Below, in pieces: positions 8,280 to 17,673 of a stretch of DNA of 64,000 nucleotides (the first letter of the stretch is position 1; every line of letters begins with the position of its first letter). A program made the position numbers and the translations under genes. This DNA comes from Acidipila rosea (GTDB lineage Bacteria; Acidobacteriota; Terriglobia; Terriglobales; Acidobacteriaceae): contig NZ_SMGK01000002.1 in assembly GCF_004339725.1 (NCBI RefSeq), forward strand, positions 806,001-870,000. The letters run 5' to 3'. A model generated the notes under the pieces. That model was not told where the DNA came from. It ran no database searches and saw only the letters and a list, made by a program, of their open reading frames with translations.

Positions 8280-10958
8280 TCACTCGGTTCGCAGAGCGTC
8301 GACGGGATGAATCGTTGCCGCGCGGCCCGCAGGGATCAGACAGGCAGCGACCGCGCAGACTGCGAGCAGGAGAGTCACCGCGAACAAGCCGTCGCCCCTC
8401 GCTGACTGGTTGTTCATCCATTGCCCGAGAATCCTGCTCAGGGAAAGATCAGTGATCACGCCAACCGCAATTCCAGCTGCAGCGCTTACCACGATGGTGC
8501 GTGCCGCCATCCACAGGATGTGGGTTCTGGACGCCCCCAGCGCCATGCGAATGCCGAATTCGGAGGTTCTCTGCTCGACGCTATAGGACACGACGCTGAA
8601 GATCCCCACCAAAGCAAGAAGGAGCGCCATGGCAGAAAACGTTCCAAAGAGAATGGAGAAGAGCCGCTGACGGCTCCACTGAGGATCGTGGGCCAGCACA
8701 GAATCGAGGCTGGAGGCACCCCTCGAGATTTGCTGATCGGATGCAACGGAGGCCACGGCGCCGCGCAGGGCATGCATATAAGACAGCGGGTTGCCTTTAG
8801 TGCGGATATTGAATTGCGCATACGGAGGCAGCATCGTCGTATAGGGCACATACACGGCGGGCAAAACGGGGCGGCCGAGCCCATCATCAGGGATATCGCC
8901 AACGACGCCGATGATGGTACGCCAGCCCGCACTGGCAGGTGAATCCGCCACCAGCGGAGCATGCGACACGAGATCGGGGAGACGAATTTGTAGACCAACG
9001 GGATTTTCTTGGGGTGCGTAGCGTTCCGCAAACGCATGGTTGACAACGGCAACGCCATCCCCACGCTGGTTTTCCGTTTCATCCCAGATTCGGCCGTTGC
9101 GCAAGGGAATCTGGAGAGTGGAATGGAAGTTTTGCCCTACCTCCAGAACACGCGCATCCTGATCCTGCGCAGAACTGCGCCCCAGCATTTCGAATTTCTG
9201 CTCGCTCCCGCTATATGGGGGATAAACATCGATGCTGATGCCGACTGAGAGAACACCTGGTACGGAAGCTATTCTCTGCCGTATCTGCTCAAAATAGGCA
9301 GTCCGGGAAGTACGGGATTTTGTGGCAACCCCCACGGCCGGGTCGGTGAAGTGCGTCATAATGCCGGCATTGAGAACATGGTGCGGGTTGTAACCCAGGG
9401 GAATGTGGGTTACGCGAAGAAAGGAACCGATGGCCATGGCTCCTGTTGCCATGAGCAGCAGAGTGAACGCTGCCTGGGCGCCAATGAGCACGTTCAGTTT
9501 GCGGTGACCATGTTGTCCAGGGATACGATGGACGGTAGACTGAATCGCCGAAGCCAGTCCAGGCCGGGAGAGGCTTAAGGCCGGGGCGAGTCCAAACAGA
9601 ATCCCACAGGTAAGCGCGACTGCGACGGAGAATGCAAGGATCGGCAGATTGATGCGGACCACGGATTCCGCGGGGAAAGAACTGCGTGCCAAGCGCATTG
9701 GCAGTTCCGCCAGCCACCAGGACGCGGCGACGCCCAGCGCAGCTCCGGTAAAGGAGATGACCAGCGCTTCGACCATGAGCTGACGAACAATGCGCCACCG
9801 GCTGGCCCCGAGTGCCCTGCGCATGGCAAGCTCATGCCTGCGCGCTGCTCCGCGGGCCAGCAGCAGAACGGAGCAGTTCGCGCAGCCTATCAGCAGCACC
9901 AGAAGCACGCCAGCCAGCAAGAGGTACAGAGTACGGCCCGTGTGTTGTTGATAGGGGACAACGATAGACTGCAGCTGCAGATGAAACTCTTTCGGAAAAT
10001 GCTGAGGTGTCTCCCGAGCGAACTGATGGACAATGGCGCCCAGTTCAGCGTCGGATTTTGCCAAGCTGACGCCGCGCCTGATTTTGATCCACGGTATGTA
10101 GACCGAATTGGGCTCGAGACTGTGCGGAAGATAGATGTCGCCAACCCCGACGGTGTCGTTGAAAGCAAACGCTCGCGGCATTACACCGATAATTGTGTAA
10201 TTTCTATGGTTCACCTGGAGCGTACGTCCGATGGCCGCGCGGTCGCCGTGGTAGTGTCGCTCCCAAAAGCGGTAGTTGAGTACAACCTCTGCCTGGCCGC
10301 CGCCCTGGGCATCCGAAGGCTGTATGTTCCGCCCCAACAGGGGATGCACACCGAAGAAGGAGCCAGCGTTCTCGGTAAGGTAAACGGCGAACACGTCCTC
10401 AGGCAACGCACCACCGGTGATTTCAGCGTTGGCGCCGCTGAATCCAAGCAGGCTCTCGATGCAGTTCGCATTGCTCAGGGTCGTGAATTGAGATCGCGTC
10501 ATCGCAAACCAGGTAAGAGCCTTCGGATGCTCCTCGTTAACGATTACTGGGTTAACTATCCGGTTGGCGTTTGCATAAGGAAACGGATGCAGGAGCACCG
10601 CGTAGATGAGGCTGAACATGGCCGTGGTCGCGCCGATGCCGATGGCCAACGACGAAACCGCAACGGCTGAGAATGCTGGATTGCGTAGAAGGCGGCGCAG
10701 GCCGTACCGGAGATCACCTCCAACTTCGTCGAAGAGACGGAGCCCAATTGCGCTCCGGTATATTTCGTTTTGATTGTCGGGCCTGCCAATCTCTGCGCGC
10801 GCCAGGCGCCAGGCCACATCTTCCGATAGCCCGCAACGGATCAGGTCTTCTGCCCGAGCCTCTATATGAAACTCAAGCTCAGTCTCGACCTGCTGCCGCA
10901 CACTCTCCCGGTGAGCAACTGCCTTCCACCAGGTACGAACTCTCGCGAATACGCTCAT
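8280..10958 (-). CDS. ADOP-family permease (MacB/FtsX-type, no ATPase partner nearby)
   Basis: An 892-residue permease with the layout of the acidobacterial ADOP family. Residues about 1-80 are a permease-prefix domain (VRQQVETELEFHIEARAEDLI). A MacB-type periplasmic core with a first membrane segment near residue 95 follows, then an FtsX membrane domain around residues 350-460 (LLLAGVLLVLLIGCANCSVL, HELAMRRALGASRWRIVRQL). A second core and a second FtsX domain (FGIRMALGASRTHILWM) end the protein. FtsX-type permeases normally work with an ATPase, but none is encoded here. The start overlaps the stop of the PadR gene by 4 bp, which implies translational coupling. The substrate is unknown; export or mechanotransmission are the family precedents. 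Confidence 0.9.
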   Translation of the reverse strand: MSVFARVRTWWKAVAHRESVRQQVETELEFHIEARAEDLIRCGLSEDVAWRLARAEIGRPDNQNEIYRSAIGLRLFDEVGGDLRYGLRRLLRNPAFSAVAVSSLAIGIGATTAMFSLIYAVLLHPFPYANANRIVNPVIVNEEHPKALTWFAMTRSQFTTLSNANCIESLLGFSGANAEITGGALPEDVFAVYLTENAGSFFGVHPLLGRNIQPSDAQGGGQAEVVLNYRFWERHYHGDRAAIGRTLQVNHRNYTIIGVMPRAFAFNDTVGVGDIYLPHSLEPNSVYIPWIKIRRGVSLAKSDAELGAIVHQFARETPQHFPKEFHLQLQSIVVPYQQHTGRTLYLLLAGVLLVLLIGCANCSVLLLARGAARRHELAMRRALGASRWRIVRQLMVEALVISFTGAALGVAASWWLAELPMRLARSSFPAESVVRINLPILAFSVAVALTCGILFGLAPALSLSRPGLASAIQSTVHRIPGQHGHRKLNVLIGAQAAFTLLLMATGAMAIGSFLRVTHIPLGYNPHHVLNAGIMTHFTDPAVGVATKSRTSRTAYFEQIRQRIASVPGVLSVGISIDVYPPYSGSEQKFEMLGRSSAQDQDARVLEVGQNFHSTLQIPLRNGRIWDETENQRGDGVAVVNHAFAERYAPQENPVGLQIRLPDLVSHAPLVADSPASAGWRTIIGVVGDIPDDGLGRPVLPAVYVPYTTMLPPYAQFNIRTKGNPLSYMHALRGAVASVASDQQISRGASSLDSVLAHDPQWSRQRLFSILFGTFSAMALLLALVGIFSVVSYSVEQRTSEFGIRMALGASRTHILWMAARTIVVSAAAGIAVGVITDLSLSRILGQWMNNQSARGDGLFAVTLLLAVCAVAACLIPAGRAATIHPVDALRTE

Positions 10959-11296
10959 ACTTCACCCGGAGCGACGCTCAAGATATTCGCCACGAGGCCC
11001 GCCATATCGTTCCAGCGCTGGCTTTCCGCTTTGAACTGGCGCCGGCCGGCCGCTGTCAGCCGATAGAATCTGGCACGCCGTTTGTTATCTGATTCCCCCC
11101 ACTCTCCTGTAATCCAACCACGGCTTTCCAGGCGATAGATGGCCGGATAAAAAGAGCCCTGCAGTATCTCCAGGCGGTCTCCGGATATTTGTTGAATGCG
11201 AAGCAGAATCCCGTATCCATGCAGCGGCCCAAGGGAGATAGCCTTAAGAATTAGCAGCTCCAATGCGCCCTGCGGAAGATCAACGGAAACAGTCAT
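10955..11296 (-). CDS. PadR-family transcriptional regulator
   Basis: A 113-residue winged-helix regulator (PadR N-terminal domain type). Recognition segments are GALELLILKAISLGPLHGYG, LEILQGSFYPAIYRLESRGW and RARFYRLTAAGRRQ. The ATG at 11296 has the ribosome-binding site AGGAGAG just upstream; this site is itself one arm of an inverted repeat. Its stop overlaps the ADOP start by 4 bp. It probably represses its own operon, as PadR proteins commonly do. Confidence 0.92.
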   Translation of the reverse strand: MTVSVDLPQGALELLILKAISLGPLHGYGILLRIQQISGDRLEILQGSFYPAIYRLESRGWITGEWGESDNKRRARFYRLTAAGRRQFKAESQRWNDMAGLVANILSVAPGEV

Positions 11297-11325
11297 GTTC
11301 TCTCCTAGCCGAAAAAGGAGAGTAC
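11297..11325 (-). promoter_or_regulatory. Inverted repeat over the PadR ribosome-binding site
   Basis: On the plus strand the arms are GTTCTCTCCT and AGGAGAGTAC: a 7-bp perfect core, 9 of 10 positions paired overall, with a 9-base spacer. On the coding strand one arm contains the ribosome-binding site, and the repeat touches the start codon. It may be a PadR operator or an RNA hairpin masking the site. Confidence 0.45.
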
Positions 11326-11329
11326 GCCG

Positions 11330-11640
11330 AAGACACCTAGTTGGTCAAGGAGAGGGGCGACGCTCTCACCGGTTACCGATGCGCCATGATCACGCCGGAC
11401 AAGGTGCAGACACAAGTCCATGCCTGCAGCGGCTTCCAGTCGAGGTGAGCACTCGCCCGTTGTCCACATACAGCACCTCGGCATCCGCCCTCCAGTGCGT
11501 GGTTGCGCAAGCCATCGAGGAGACCTGCGCCTGCCCGAACGAAAGCTCTTGTGCATACGGACGCAGTGCGCGCAAAATAGCGATGCCGGGAACAACTACC
11601 GTAGCCGTAGCCTTAGGCGATATCGCGGAAAACGCCGCTT
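11330..11640 (-). pseudogene. Relic of a GlxA-type (DJ-1/PfpI domain) AraC regulator
   Basis: Two adjacent minus-strand frames give pieces of the DJ-1/PfpI-like sensor domain found in GlxA-family AraC regulators. The first has LRPYAQELSFGQAQVSSM, then ATTHW and EVLYVDNGRVLTSTG (about 11575 down to 11435). The second frame continues with AAGMDLCLHLVRRDHGASV (from about 11437). Intact relatives read roughly TTHW, then YVDNG, VLTSAG, AGIDLCLHLVRRDHGA in one frame. A frameshift near 11436, loss of about 20 residues before TTHW, and absence of the helix-turn-helix mark it as a dead fragment. The upstream boundary is approximate. Confidence 0.6.
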
Positions 11641-11695
11641 CCTTCTCCCCACGTCAACGACAGCGCCGTGAAAAGACGTACGGCATCAGAGCCAG

Positions 11696-14439
11696 CTATT
11701 CATAACGCAGGGCCACCATCGGATCAACCCTTGAGGCTCGCTGAGCCGGAAGAAAACCGGCAAGGATCGCCACTCCGAAAAGCAGCGCGACTGACGCCAG
11801 CAAGTCGATAAGATCACTGGCATGCAGACCGTAGAGCATGCTTTCGATCATGTGACGGCCCAGCAGTGTGATCGGAACACCGAGGACAATACCTGCTGAG
11901 ACAAGCACCAGCGTTTCGCGTAAGACCAGCCAACGAACGTAGGATCGTCCGGCACCCAACGCAATGCGGATACCGATTTCATTTGTTCGTCGGCTGTGTA
12001 CGACATGAGGCTGTAAATCCCTATACAGGATAAGAACGCGGCAAGGATACCGAAGAACCCGGAGATTTGAGCAACGAGACGTTGGTTGGTCATTGTGCGT
12101 GCCACCTGTTCATCCAGCGTTGTAACGTTCATGATTGGCAGGTTGCGGTTCACCGAATGGATCGCCTGCTGTACTGCGTGCGAGACGGCGCTAAAATCGC
12201 CGCTGTAGCGCACCTCAAAGTCACCAAAACTCCAAGGGCGTTGCCGGTATGACAGGTAGTTGATGTTTTTTGTGTTTTCCCGAAGGTCGGAGAACTTCAC
12301 GTCCTTCACAATTCCGATCACTTGGTAGTCGACCTGCTGATTGTTATCTGGGATCTTGAAATGACTGCCTATGGGGTTACCGGGAGGAAACAATGTCTTC
12401 GCGATATGCTCGCTGATCACGGCAACATGCTGGGATGTCGCCGTGTCGCCCTCGTTGAATGTTCTGCCCGCAAGCAGTGGAATCTTCATCGTGGCAAAAT
12501 ACCTGTCCCCCACAACATTCTGATGGACGCCGTTGTTTTCATTGCCCGGCATGCCGGGGACAAGCATAGCTTCGCTCCAGCTCCCCTCGCGGAAGGTGAA
12601 CGCCGAAAAGCTCGCTGCCTTGACACCAGGGAGCGCATTCACACGCGCTTCGATCTGCTGAAACATGGCATTCAGGCGAGGATCATCGTCCTTCATTCCC
12701 GTGAACTGCGCGTCCACATTAAGACGAAGCACTCCCTCGCGGTTGAAGCCTGGATCGATGTTGTTCAAGTTCACCAGGGTGCGCAGAAAGAGTTGCGCGC
12801 CGACCATCAGCACCAGCGACAATGAGACTTGAGCGATAACCAGAGCTTTGGCAAGTGAATTCCTGGCGCTGGTAGCGCTCGGGCCGCGACCATCTTTCAG
12901 AGAATCGCTCAAATGAAGCCGCGTCGCGCGAAATGCGGGTACCGTTCCAAAAAGCAGCGCCGTCGCCAAGGTTACAACCAACGTAAATCCAAGCACGCGC
13001 AAATCGAGGCCTGCGCTCACAGGGATTGTTTCAGAGCCACCGGAAACCATGCGCAACAGAAAACGGATCGCGACTGCGCCCAGGCCAATGCCAATCGCTC
13101 CTCCGCCAAGCGCCAGAACCAGACTTTCTGTCAGCAGTTGTCGAATCAGCCGCGATCGCCGCGCTCCCAGCGCCTGCCGCACTGCCAGCTCGCGCGCGCG
13201 TGCTGTCGATCGCGCCAGCAACAGGTTGCCGATATTGGCGCAGGCAATCAGCAGCACCAGTACGACGACTCCCATCAGAATTTGCAGTGGTTCAGAAAAC
13301 TCGTGGCGTATTGAAGAGAGCCCGTTGGCCATCGGAGTCAACGAAACGTGAGCCCTGTTCAGCTTGTAGAGATTCTTCTGGTTCAGATCTGCGTCAGAGA
13401 AACCCTTTGTGATCTGTTGAAGCAACAGGTTCACATTGGATGTTGCCGTCAGCATGGAAACGCCTGGCTTGAGCCGCCCGATAATGTTTAGACACTGTGT
13501 GAAATTCTTGGAATAGAAATCCCAGCCGGGCGGCACGTATTTCGTCATGCTCGTGGGCACCCAGATGTCCGGCAACTCCCCAACCTTCGTACCAAAGAAC
13601 TCATGCGGCGCCACGCCCACGATATGGAAGACTGCCGAACCAAGTTTCACTTCGCGTCCGACAATATCGGGATCGCGGTTGAATGCGCGCTCCCAGAAGC
13701 TCTGGCTGATCACTGCGACAGGGTGCGTTCCTTCTGCGCTGTCATCCTCCTCGTTCAGCATGCGGCCCATGTCTGCATGCACACCCAGCATCGGAAAATA
13801 TGTGCCGGAGACCAGCGCCACGTGCATGATCTCCGAATCGGTACTCACCTGATCCGTCTTACTCACTACAAAGCCGTGCACGCTGTCCGTCATACTGAAA
13901 ATCGCTGCAACGTCAGTGAATACTTGGTTCCGCTTCTGCAACTCGCGATAGAACGGATAGGAGTACAGGTCGGTATTTACGATGTTGTTGCCGATTCCAT
14001 CGTCGCTTCCTGTGCCCAGGAGCACCAGCTGCCCCGGATCCTTCACCGGGAGCGACCGAAGCAGCACCGCGTCGAGAAGGCTGAAGATCGCGGCATTCGC
14101 ACCGATCCCGAGAGCCAGCGAAATCACAGCGACGAACGTGAGAGCGCGGCTGCGCAGCAACGCCCGCGCACCATAGGCGACATCCTGCGTGAAGTCACTG
14201 ATTATCTCTGACATCCACTCCATATGGCTCTTCTCCTTGATGCGAGTTGCGTTCCCTAATCGGAGGCGGGCGGCACGACGTGCGTCCACCGCAGTCAGGC
14301 CTCTGTCGATCAGCTGCTGTTCGCGGAGTTCGACATGAAGTCGAATTTCCTCTTCGAGGTCGCTGTCCAACTGGCCACGGTGCCTTAACATGCGGAGTCG
14401 TCGAATCAGTTCGCCGATAAACTCCATCACCCACCTCAC
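11696..14439 (-). pseudogene. ADOP-family permease with a one-base frameshift near the C-terminus
   Basis: This is an otherwise complete ADOP permease of about 910 codons: prefix domain, first membrane segment, MacB-type core, FtsX domain (GNLLLARSTARARELAVRQALGARR is present in the middle), second core and final FtsX domain. The reading frame breaks at about 11988-11992. After SYTADEQ the frame continues into unrelated residues and stops at 11848, while the neighbouring frame supplies the expected NEIGIRIALGAGRSYVRWL and the rest of the last FtsX domain to a stop at 11696. One missing base accounts for this. Translation starts at a GTG overlapping the PadR stop (14439) or at an ATG at 14427 preceded by AGGTGG. 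The defect is either a recent mutation or a sequencing error; all other parts look intact. Confidence 0.8.
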
Positions 14440-14801
14440 GCCGTCTGAACTACTCGGGCAATTGCCCCCATGACACGTTCGAACTGGGAGATTTCAGCCT
14501 GCAGTTGCTTGCGGCCTGACGGCGTCAAAGTGTAGTAGCGAGCCCTGCGGTTGCCTGCAGTGACTCCCCATTCGGCCGTGACCCAGCCCTTTACAAGCAT
14601 GCGTTGCAGTGCCGGGTAGAGCGATCCCTCTTCAACCTGCAGGACATCGTCGGAAGCTCTCTGAATGCCCTCCGCAATCTCGTAGCCGTGCAATCTTCCA
14701 TTCACCGCAACGGTTTTCAAAATCAGAAGATAGAGAGTCCCGGGGGGGATCTCGTCGCGTTCTGTCTTAGAGCTTTTCCCTACCCTGATGAGTGCTGTCA
14801 T
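14436..14801 (-). CDS. PadR-family transcriptional regulator
   Basis: A 121-residue winged-helix regulator with the PadR pattern GTLYLLILKTVAVNGRLHGYE, EEGSLYPALQRMLVKGW and RARYYTLTPSGRKQL. The ATG at 14801 is chosen because GAGGAAGG lies 5-6 bases upstream. A longer frame to 14864 would read through the palindrome described next and lacks such a site. The stop overlaps the following permease start by 4 bp, so the pair is translationally coupled. Confidence 0.9.
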   Translation of the reverse strand: MTALIRVGKSSKTERDEIPPGTLYLLILKTVAVNGRLHGYEIAEGIQRASDDVLQVEEGSLYPALQRMLVKGWVTAEWGVTAGNRRARYYTLTPSGRKQLQAEISQFERVMGAIARVVQTA

Positions 14802-14822
14802 CGCGCCTTCCTCAAAAAAGCC

Positions 14823-14851
14823 ATACTGGCATAGATAAACTATGCCAGTAT
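14823..14851. promoter_or_regulatory. Perfect 12-bp inverted repeat, probable PadR operator
   Basis: ATACTGGCATAG and CTATGCCAGTAT are exact reverse complements around ATAAA. The site lies 21 bp before the PadR start, where a repressor would block the promoter. Size and ATAC/GTAT ends fit sites of PadR dimers, but binding is inferred. Confidence 0.65.
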
Positions 14852-14957
14852 CCGCAGATAGCATTTAGCTGTCAAGCAAAACGTCACCCAACGGAACCAT
14901 TCACCCCCACGCTGCGTACTCACCTCTGTCGCGCCCACGCGCCATGGAGATCCATTT

Positions 14958-15809
14958 ATGCAGATCAGCCCCCGAGGCCTCACACTCGCAGCCCTGCTGC
15001 TGAGCGCCGCCACAGCTTTCGCCGCTGAAAGCAAATTCGACAAGACCCTCAACGTCTCCGGCCCCGTCATCCTCAGCGTCAGCACTGGCTCCGGCTACAT
15101 CCACGTCACTCCCGGCTCTGACTCGCAGGTCCACATCATCGGCCATGTCCACGCCGGCGCCGGCCTCTTCAGCGGAGGCTCCGCCGAGGATCGCGTCAAG
15201 CAGGTCGTCGACAATCCACCCATCGAGCAGTCCGGCAACACCATCACCGTCGGCAAGCATTCCAACTGGATCAGGAACGTCTCCATCGACTACGAAGTCA
15301 CCGCCCCCAAGGGCACATCGCTCACCGCCGCCAGCGGCTCCGGCGATCTTGAGATCTCCGGCCTCCAGGCCCCGCTCAGCGCCAGCACCGGGTCCGGCAA
15401 CATCCACGCCGGCAACGTAACCCGGCAGGCCAACCTCAACACCGGCTCCGGCGACATCAACGCTCAGTTCGAGGGCAGCGTCAACGTCAAGGCGGAAACC
15501 GGCAGCGGCTCCCTGCGGCTCCACAACGTCACCGGCTCGCTCACCGCCGAGACCGGCTCCGGCGACCTTGAGGTCAGCGGCGGCCCCAGTGCGCCGTGGA
15601 AGCTTGAAACCGGCAGCGGCTCCGTCCTGCTCACCACCGGCAGCGCCGCTTACACCCTCGACGCCAGCACCGGCTCCGGCAGCGTTCACAGCGACCCGCC
15701 CATCACCACCCATGGCAGCCTTGAGCGCCATCACCTCATTGGAGACGTCAACGGCGGCGGCCCCCGCGTCCGCGTCGAGACCGGCTCCGGCGACATCCGC
15801 ATCCGCTAG
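14958..15809 (+). CDS. Secreted DUF4097-type beta-solenoid protein with TGSG repeats
   Basis: A 283-residue protein with a signal peptide (TLAALLLSAATAFA), so it should lie outside the cytoplasmic membrane. From about residue 37 it carries nine (T/S)GSG turns, among them STGSGYIHV, ASGSGDLEI, NTGSGDINA, ETGSGDLEV and ETGSGDIRIR, mostly 15-25 residues apart. This is the right-handed beta-solenoid pattern of DUF4097 and putative-adhesin proteins. GGAGA precedes the ATG by 7 bases. Family members often sit beside regulators or envelope-stress genes; here the PadR-ADOP operon is divergent and 157 bp away. The molecular role is unknown. Confidence 0.85.
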   Translation: MQISPRGLTLAALLLSAATAFAAESKFDKTLNVSGPVILSVSTGSGYIHVTPGSDSQVHIIGHVHAGAGLFSGGSAEDRVKQVVDNPPIEQSGNTITVGKHSNWIRNVSIDYEVTAPKGTSLTAASGSGDLEISGLQAPLSASTGSGNIHAGNVTRQANLNTGSGDINAQFEGSVNVKAETGSGSLRLHNVTGSLTAETGSGDLEVSGGPSAPWKLETGSGSVLLTTGSAAYTLDASTGSGSVHSDPPITTHGSLERHHLIGDVNGGGPRVRVETGSGDIRIR

Positions 15810-15824
15810 CGCTGTCCTATCTCT

Positions 15825-15869
15825 GTGCGCCGGGCACGAAGTGCGCCACGCATCCCGTGCCCGGCGCAC
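15825..15869 (+). terminator. Terminator-like hairpin after the DUF4097 gene
   Basis: A perfect 14-bp inverted repeat (GTGCGCCGGGCACG and CGTGCCCGGCGCAC) with a 17-base loop, starting 16 bp after the stop codon. A short T-run follows some distance downstream. Confidence 0.6.
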
Positions 15870-15938
15870 TTCACCGCTGACAATTTTTCCAAATTCTCTG
15901 TCCACTGGAACCGCGGTGCGTTAGAGTGGGTGAAACCC

Positions 15939-17072
15939 ATGAACGCTACTTCCGCTTTCGAAAAGCCTCAGCGTCTCCTCTCGCTCGACGTGCTCCGCGG
16001 CATCACTATCGCCTTCATGATCCTCGTCAACGACAACGGCGACGAGCGTCACGCCTACTGGGTCCTCAAGCACGCCGCCTGGAACGGCTGGACCCCGACC
16101 GATCTCGTCTTCCCGACCTTCCTCTTCGTCGTCGGCATCTCGCTCGTCTTCTCCACTGACTCGCGCCTCGCCCGGGGAGCCCAGCGCTCGACCCTGTTCT
16201 TCCATGCCCTGCGCCGCGCCGTCATCCTCTTTCTCCTAGGCCTGGTCGTCAACGGCTCGCCCTTCTTTCACCTGGGCACCCTCCGTATCTATGGCGTCCT
16301 GCAGCGCATCGCTATCTGCTATTTCATCGCCAGCGCGCTTTACCTGATTGACCGCGGCGCCAAAAGCAAGATCGTCATCGCCGCCGCCGCCCTCATCGGC
16401 TACTGGGTCATCATGCGTTACATCCCGGTCCCGGGCTACGGAACACCGACCGTCAACATCCCGCTTCTCAGTCACGATGCCAACTGGGTTGCTTACATCG
16501 ACCGCCACATCTTCCCCGGTCGCCTCTACGAGGGCACCCGCGACCCCGAGGGTCTCCTCAGCGATCTGCCCGCCGTCGCTACCACCCTCATCGGCGTCCT
16601 CACCGCGCTCTGGCTGCGCACCGCTCGCCCGCTTGTTACGAAGTTCCGCGGTCTGCTCATCGCCGCACTCGTCCTGCTCACCTGCGGCCGCATCTGGAAC
16701 ATCTGGTTCCCCATCAACAAGAAGCTCTGGACCAGCTCCTACGTCCTCTGGGCCGCCGGCTGCAGTCTCCTCGGCCTCGCCCTCTGCTACTGGGCCGTTG
16801 AGATCCGTCAGTGGAAGCGCGGCTGGACCTTCCCCTGGCTCGTCTTCGGCTCCAACGCCATCACCGCGTATGTTTTCTCTGAGGTGCTCGCCTCGATCAT
16901 CGGCAGCGTGCGCATCCACGGCCAGAGCCTCAGCCGCACCTTCTACTCGCACACCTTCGCCCACATCCCCGATCCGGCCTTCGGCTCCCTGCTCTATTCG
17001 CTCACTTACGTTGCCGTCTGCTTCATCCCGGTGCTTATCCTCTACCGCCGCAAGATCTTCATCAAGGTATAA
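15939..17072 (+). CDS. NagX-like / heparan-alpha-glucosaminide acetyltransferase-type membrane protein
   Basis: A 377-residue polytopic membrane protein of the DUF5009/DUF1624 group. The N-terminus has the signature RLLSLDVLRGITIAFMILVN, followed by WTPTDLVFPTFLFVVGISL; GVLQRIAICYFIAS and a late WLVFGSNAITAYVFSE are also typical, and about ten membrane segments are visible. Relatives transfer acetyl groups from cytoplasmic acetyl-CoA to sugars across the membrane, or support amino-sugar use. The ATG at 15939 is chosen because it puts the signature close to the N-terminus; the upstream frame continues through the terminator hairpin and is unlikely to be translated. Confidence 0.85.
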   Translation: MNATSAFEKPQRLLSLDVLRGITIAFMILVNDNGDERHAYWVLKHAAWNGWTPTDLVFPTFLFVVGISLVFSTDSRLARGAQRSTLFFHALRRAVILFLLGLVVNGSPFFHLGTLRIYGVLQRIAICYFIASALYLIDRGAKSKIVIAAAALIGYWVIMRYIPVPGYGTPTVNIPLLSHDANWVAYIDRHIFPGRLYEGTRDPEGLLSDLPAVATTLIGVLTALWLRTARPLVTKFRGLLIAALVLLTCGRIWNIWFPINKKLWTSSYVLWAAGCSLLGLALCYWAVEIRQWKRGWTFPWLVFGSNAITAYVFSEVLASIIGSVRIHGQSLSRTFYSHTFAHIPDPAFGSLLYSLTYVAVCFIPVLILYRRKIFIKV

Positions 17073-17254
17073 TTTGATCGCATTATTAGGTACTGGATCT
17101 TCTGTGAGATTGGATGAAGATGAGTTAGGAACTCGCATAAGTGAAGCACGTTCAGGGCTGGTACAGAGTGAGAGGCTGGGTCGACTATCGTCAGGCTGAA
17201 CTAGGCTATACTTCGCGTGCACTGGAGTAAGTCCGATTTGGAGGGAGCTGGGGA

Positions 17255-17584
17255 ATGCTACTATCCCAATGCATTTTTATCGCGGTTGGCATTCTCTTGA
17301 TAGTGCTATCAGCGCCCTTGATTCTTAGGAAAGTGCCAAGAAATGATTTATACGGTCTGCGAATACCGAAGACAATGCAGGGTTCGGAACAGGAATGGTA
17401 TGAGGCGAATCACAACGCAGGCGTGGGTATCTGCATTGTAGGAGCACTTACGGTACTCAGCGCCCTCATCATTCTTTTTCGGTCACACTCGGTATTTTTA
17501 GGCGTCATCATCTCCACTACCGTTTTGCTGTGCTTTTTGTTGGCTGAGGTGTATCGATCACACAGACGACACAAAAAAGATTGA
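17255..17584 (+). CDS. SdpI/YhfL-family small membrane protein
   Basis: A 109-residue protein with three hydrophobic segments. Between the first two is the SdpI-family signature, VPRNDLYGLRIPKTMQGSEQ followed by EWYEANHNAGVG. SdpI of Bacillus is an immunity and signalling protein for the SDP toxin; most distant members have no assigned role. GGAGGGAGC lies just upstream of the ATG. The gene is clearly poorer in GC than both neighbours, which suggests horizontal acquisition. No toxin gene was found next to it. Confidence 0.8.
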   Translation: MLLSQCIFIAVGILLIVLSAPLILRKVPRNDLYGLRIPKTMQGSEQEWYEANHNAGVGICIVGALTVLSALIILFRSHSVFLGVIISTTVLLCFLLAEVYRSHRRHKKD

Positions 17585-17673
17585 GGCGGGTGCTTCTCTA
17601 CAGATAAGTTGTCATGCTCCCGCGCTTCTGACCTCCACAATCCGCATCCTTTCATTGCGGGTCCGCTATCCCC

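Noticed and set aside
14901..15905. 334-codon minus-strand frame opposite the DUF4097 gene
   Set aside because: Gly/Ala/Asp-rich shadow created by the repeated TGSG codons; no start signal or domain.
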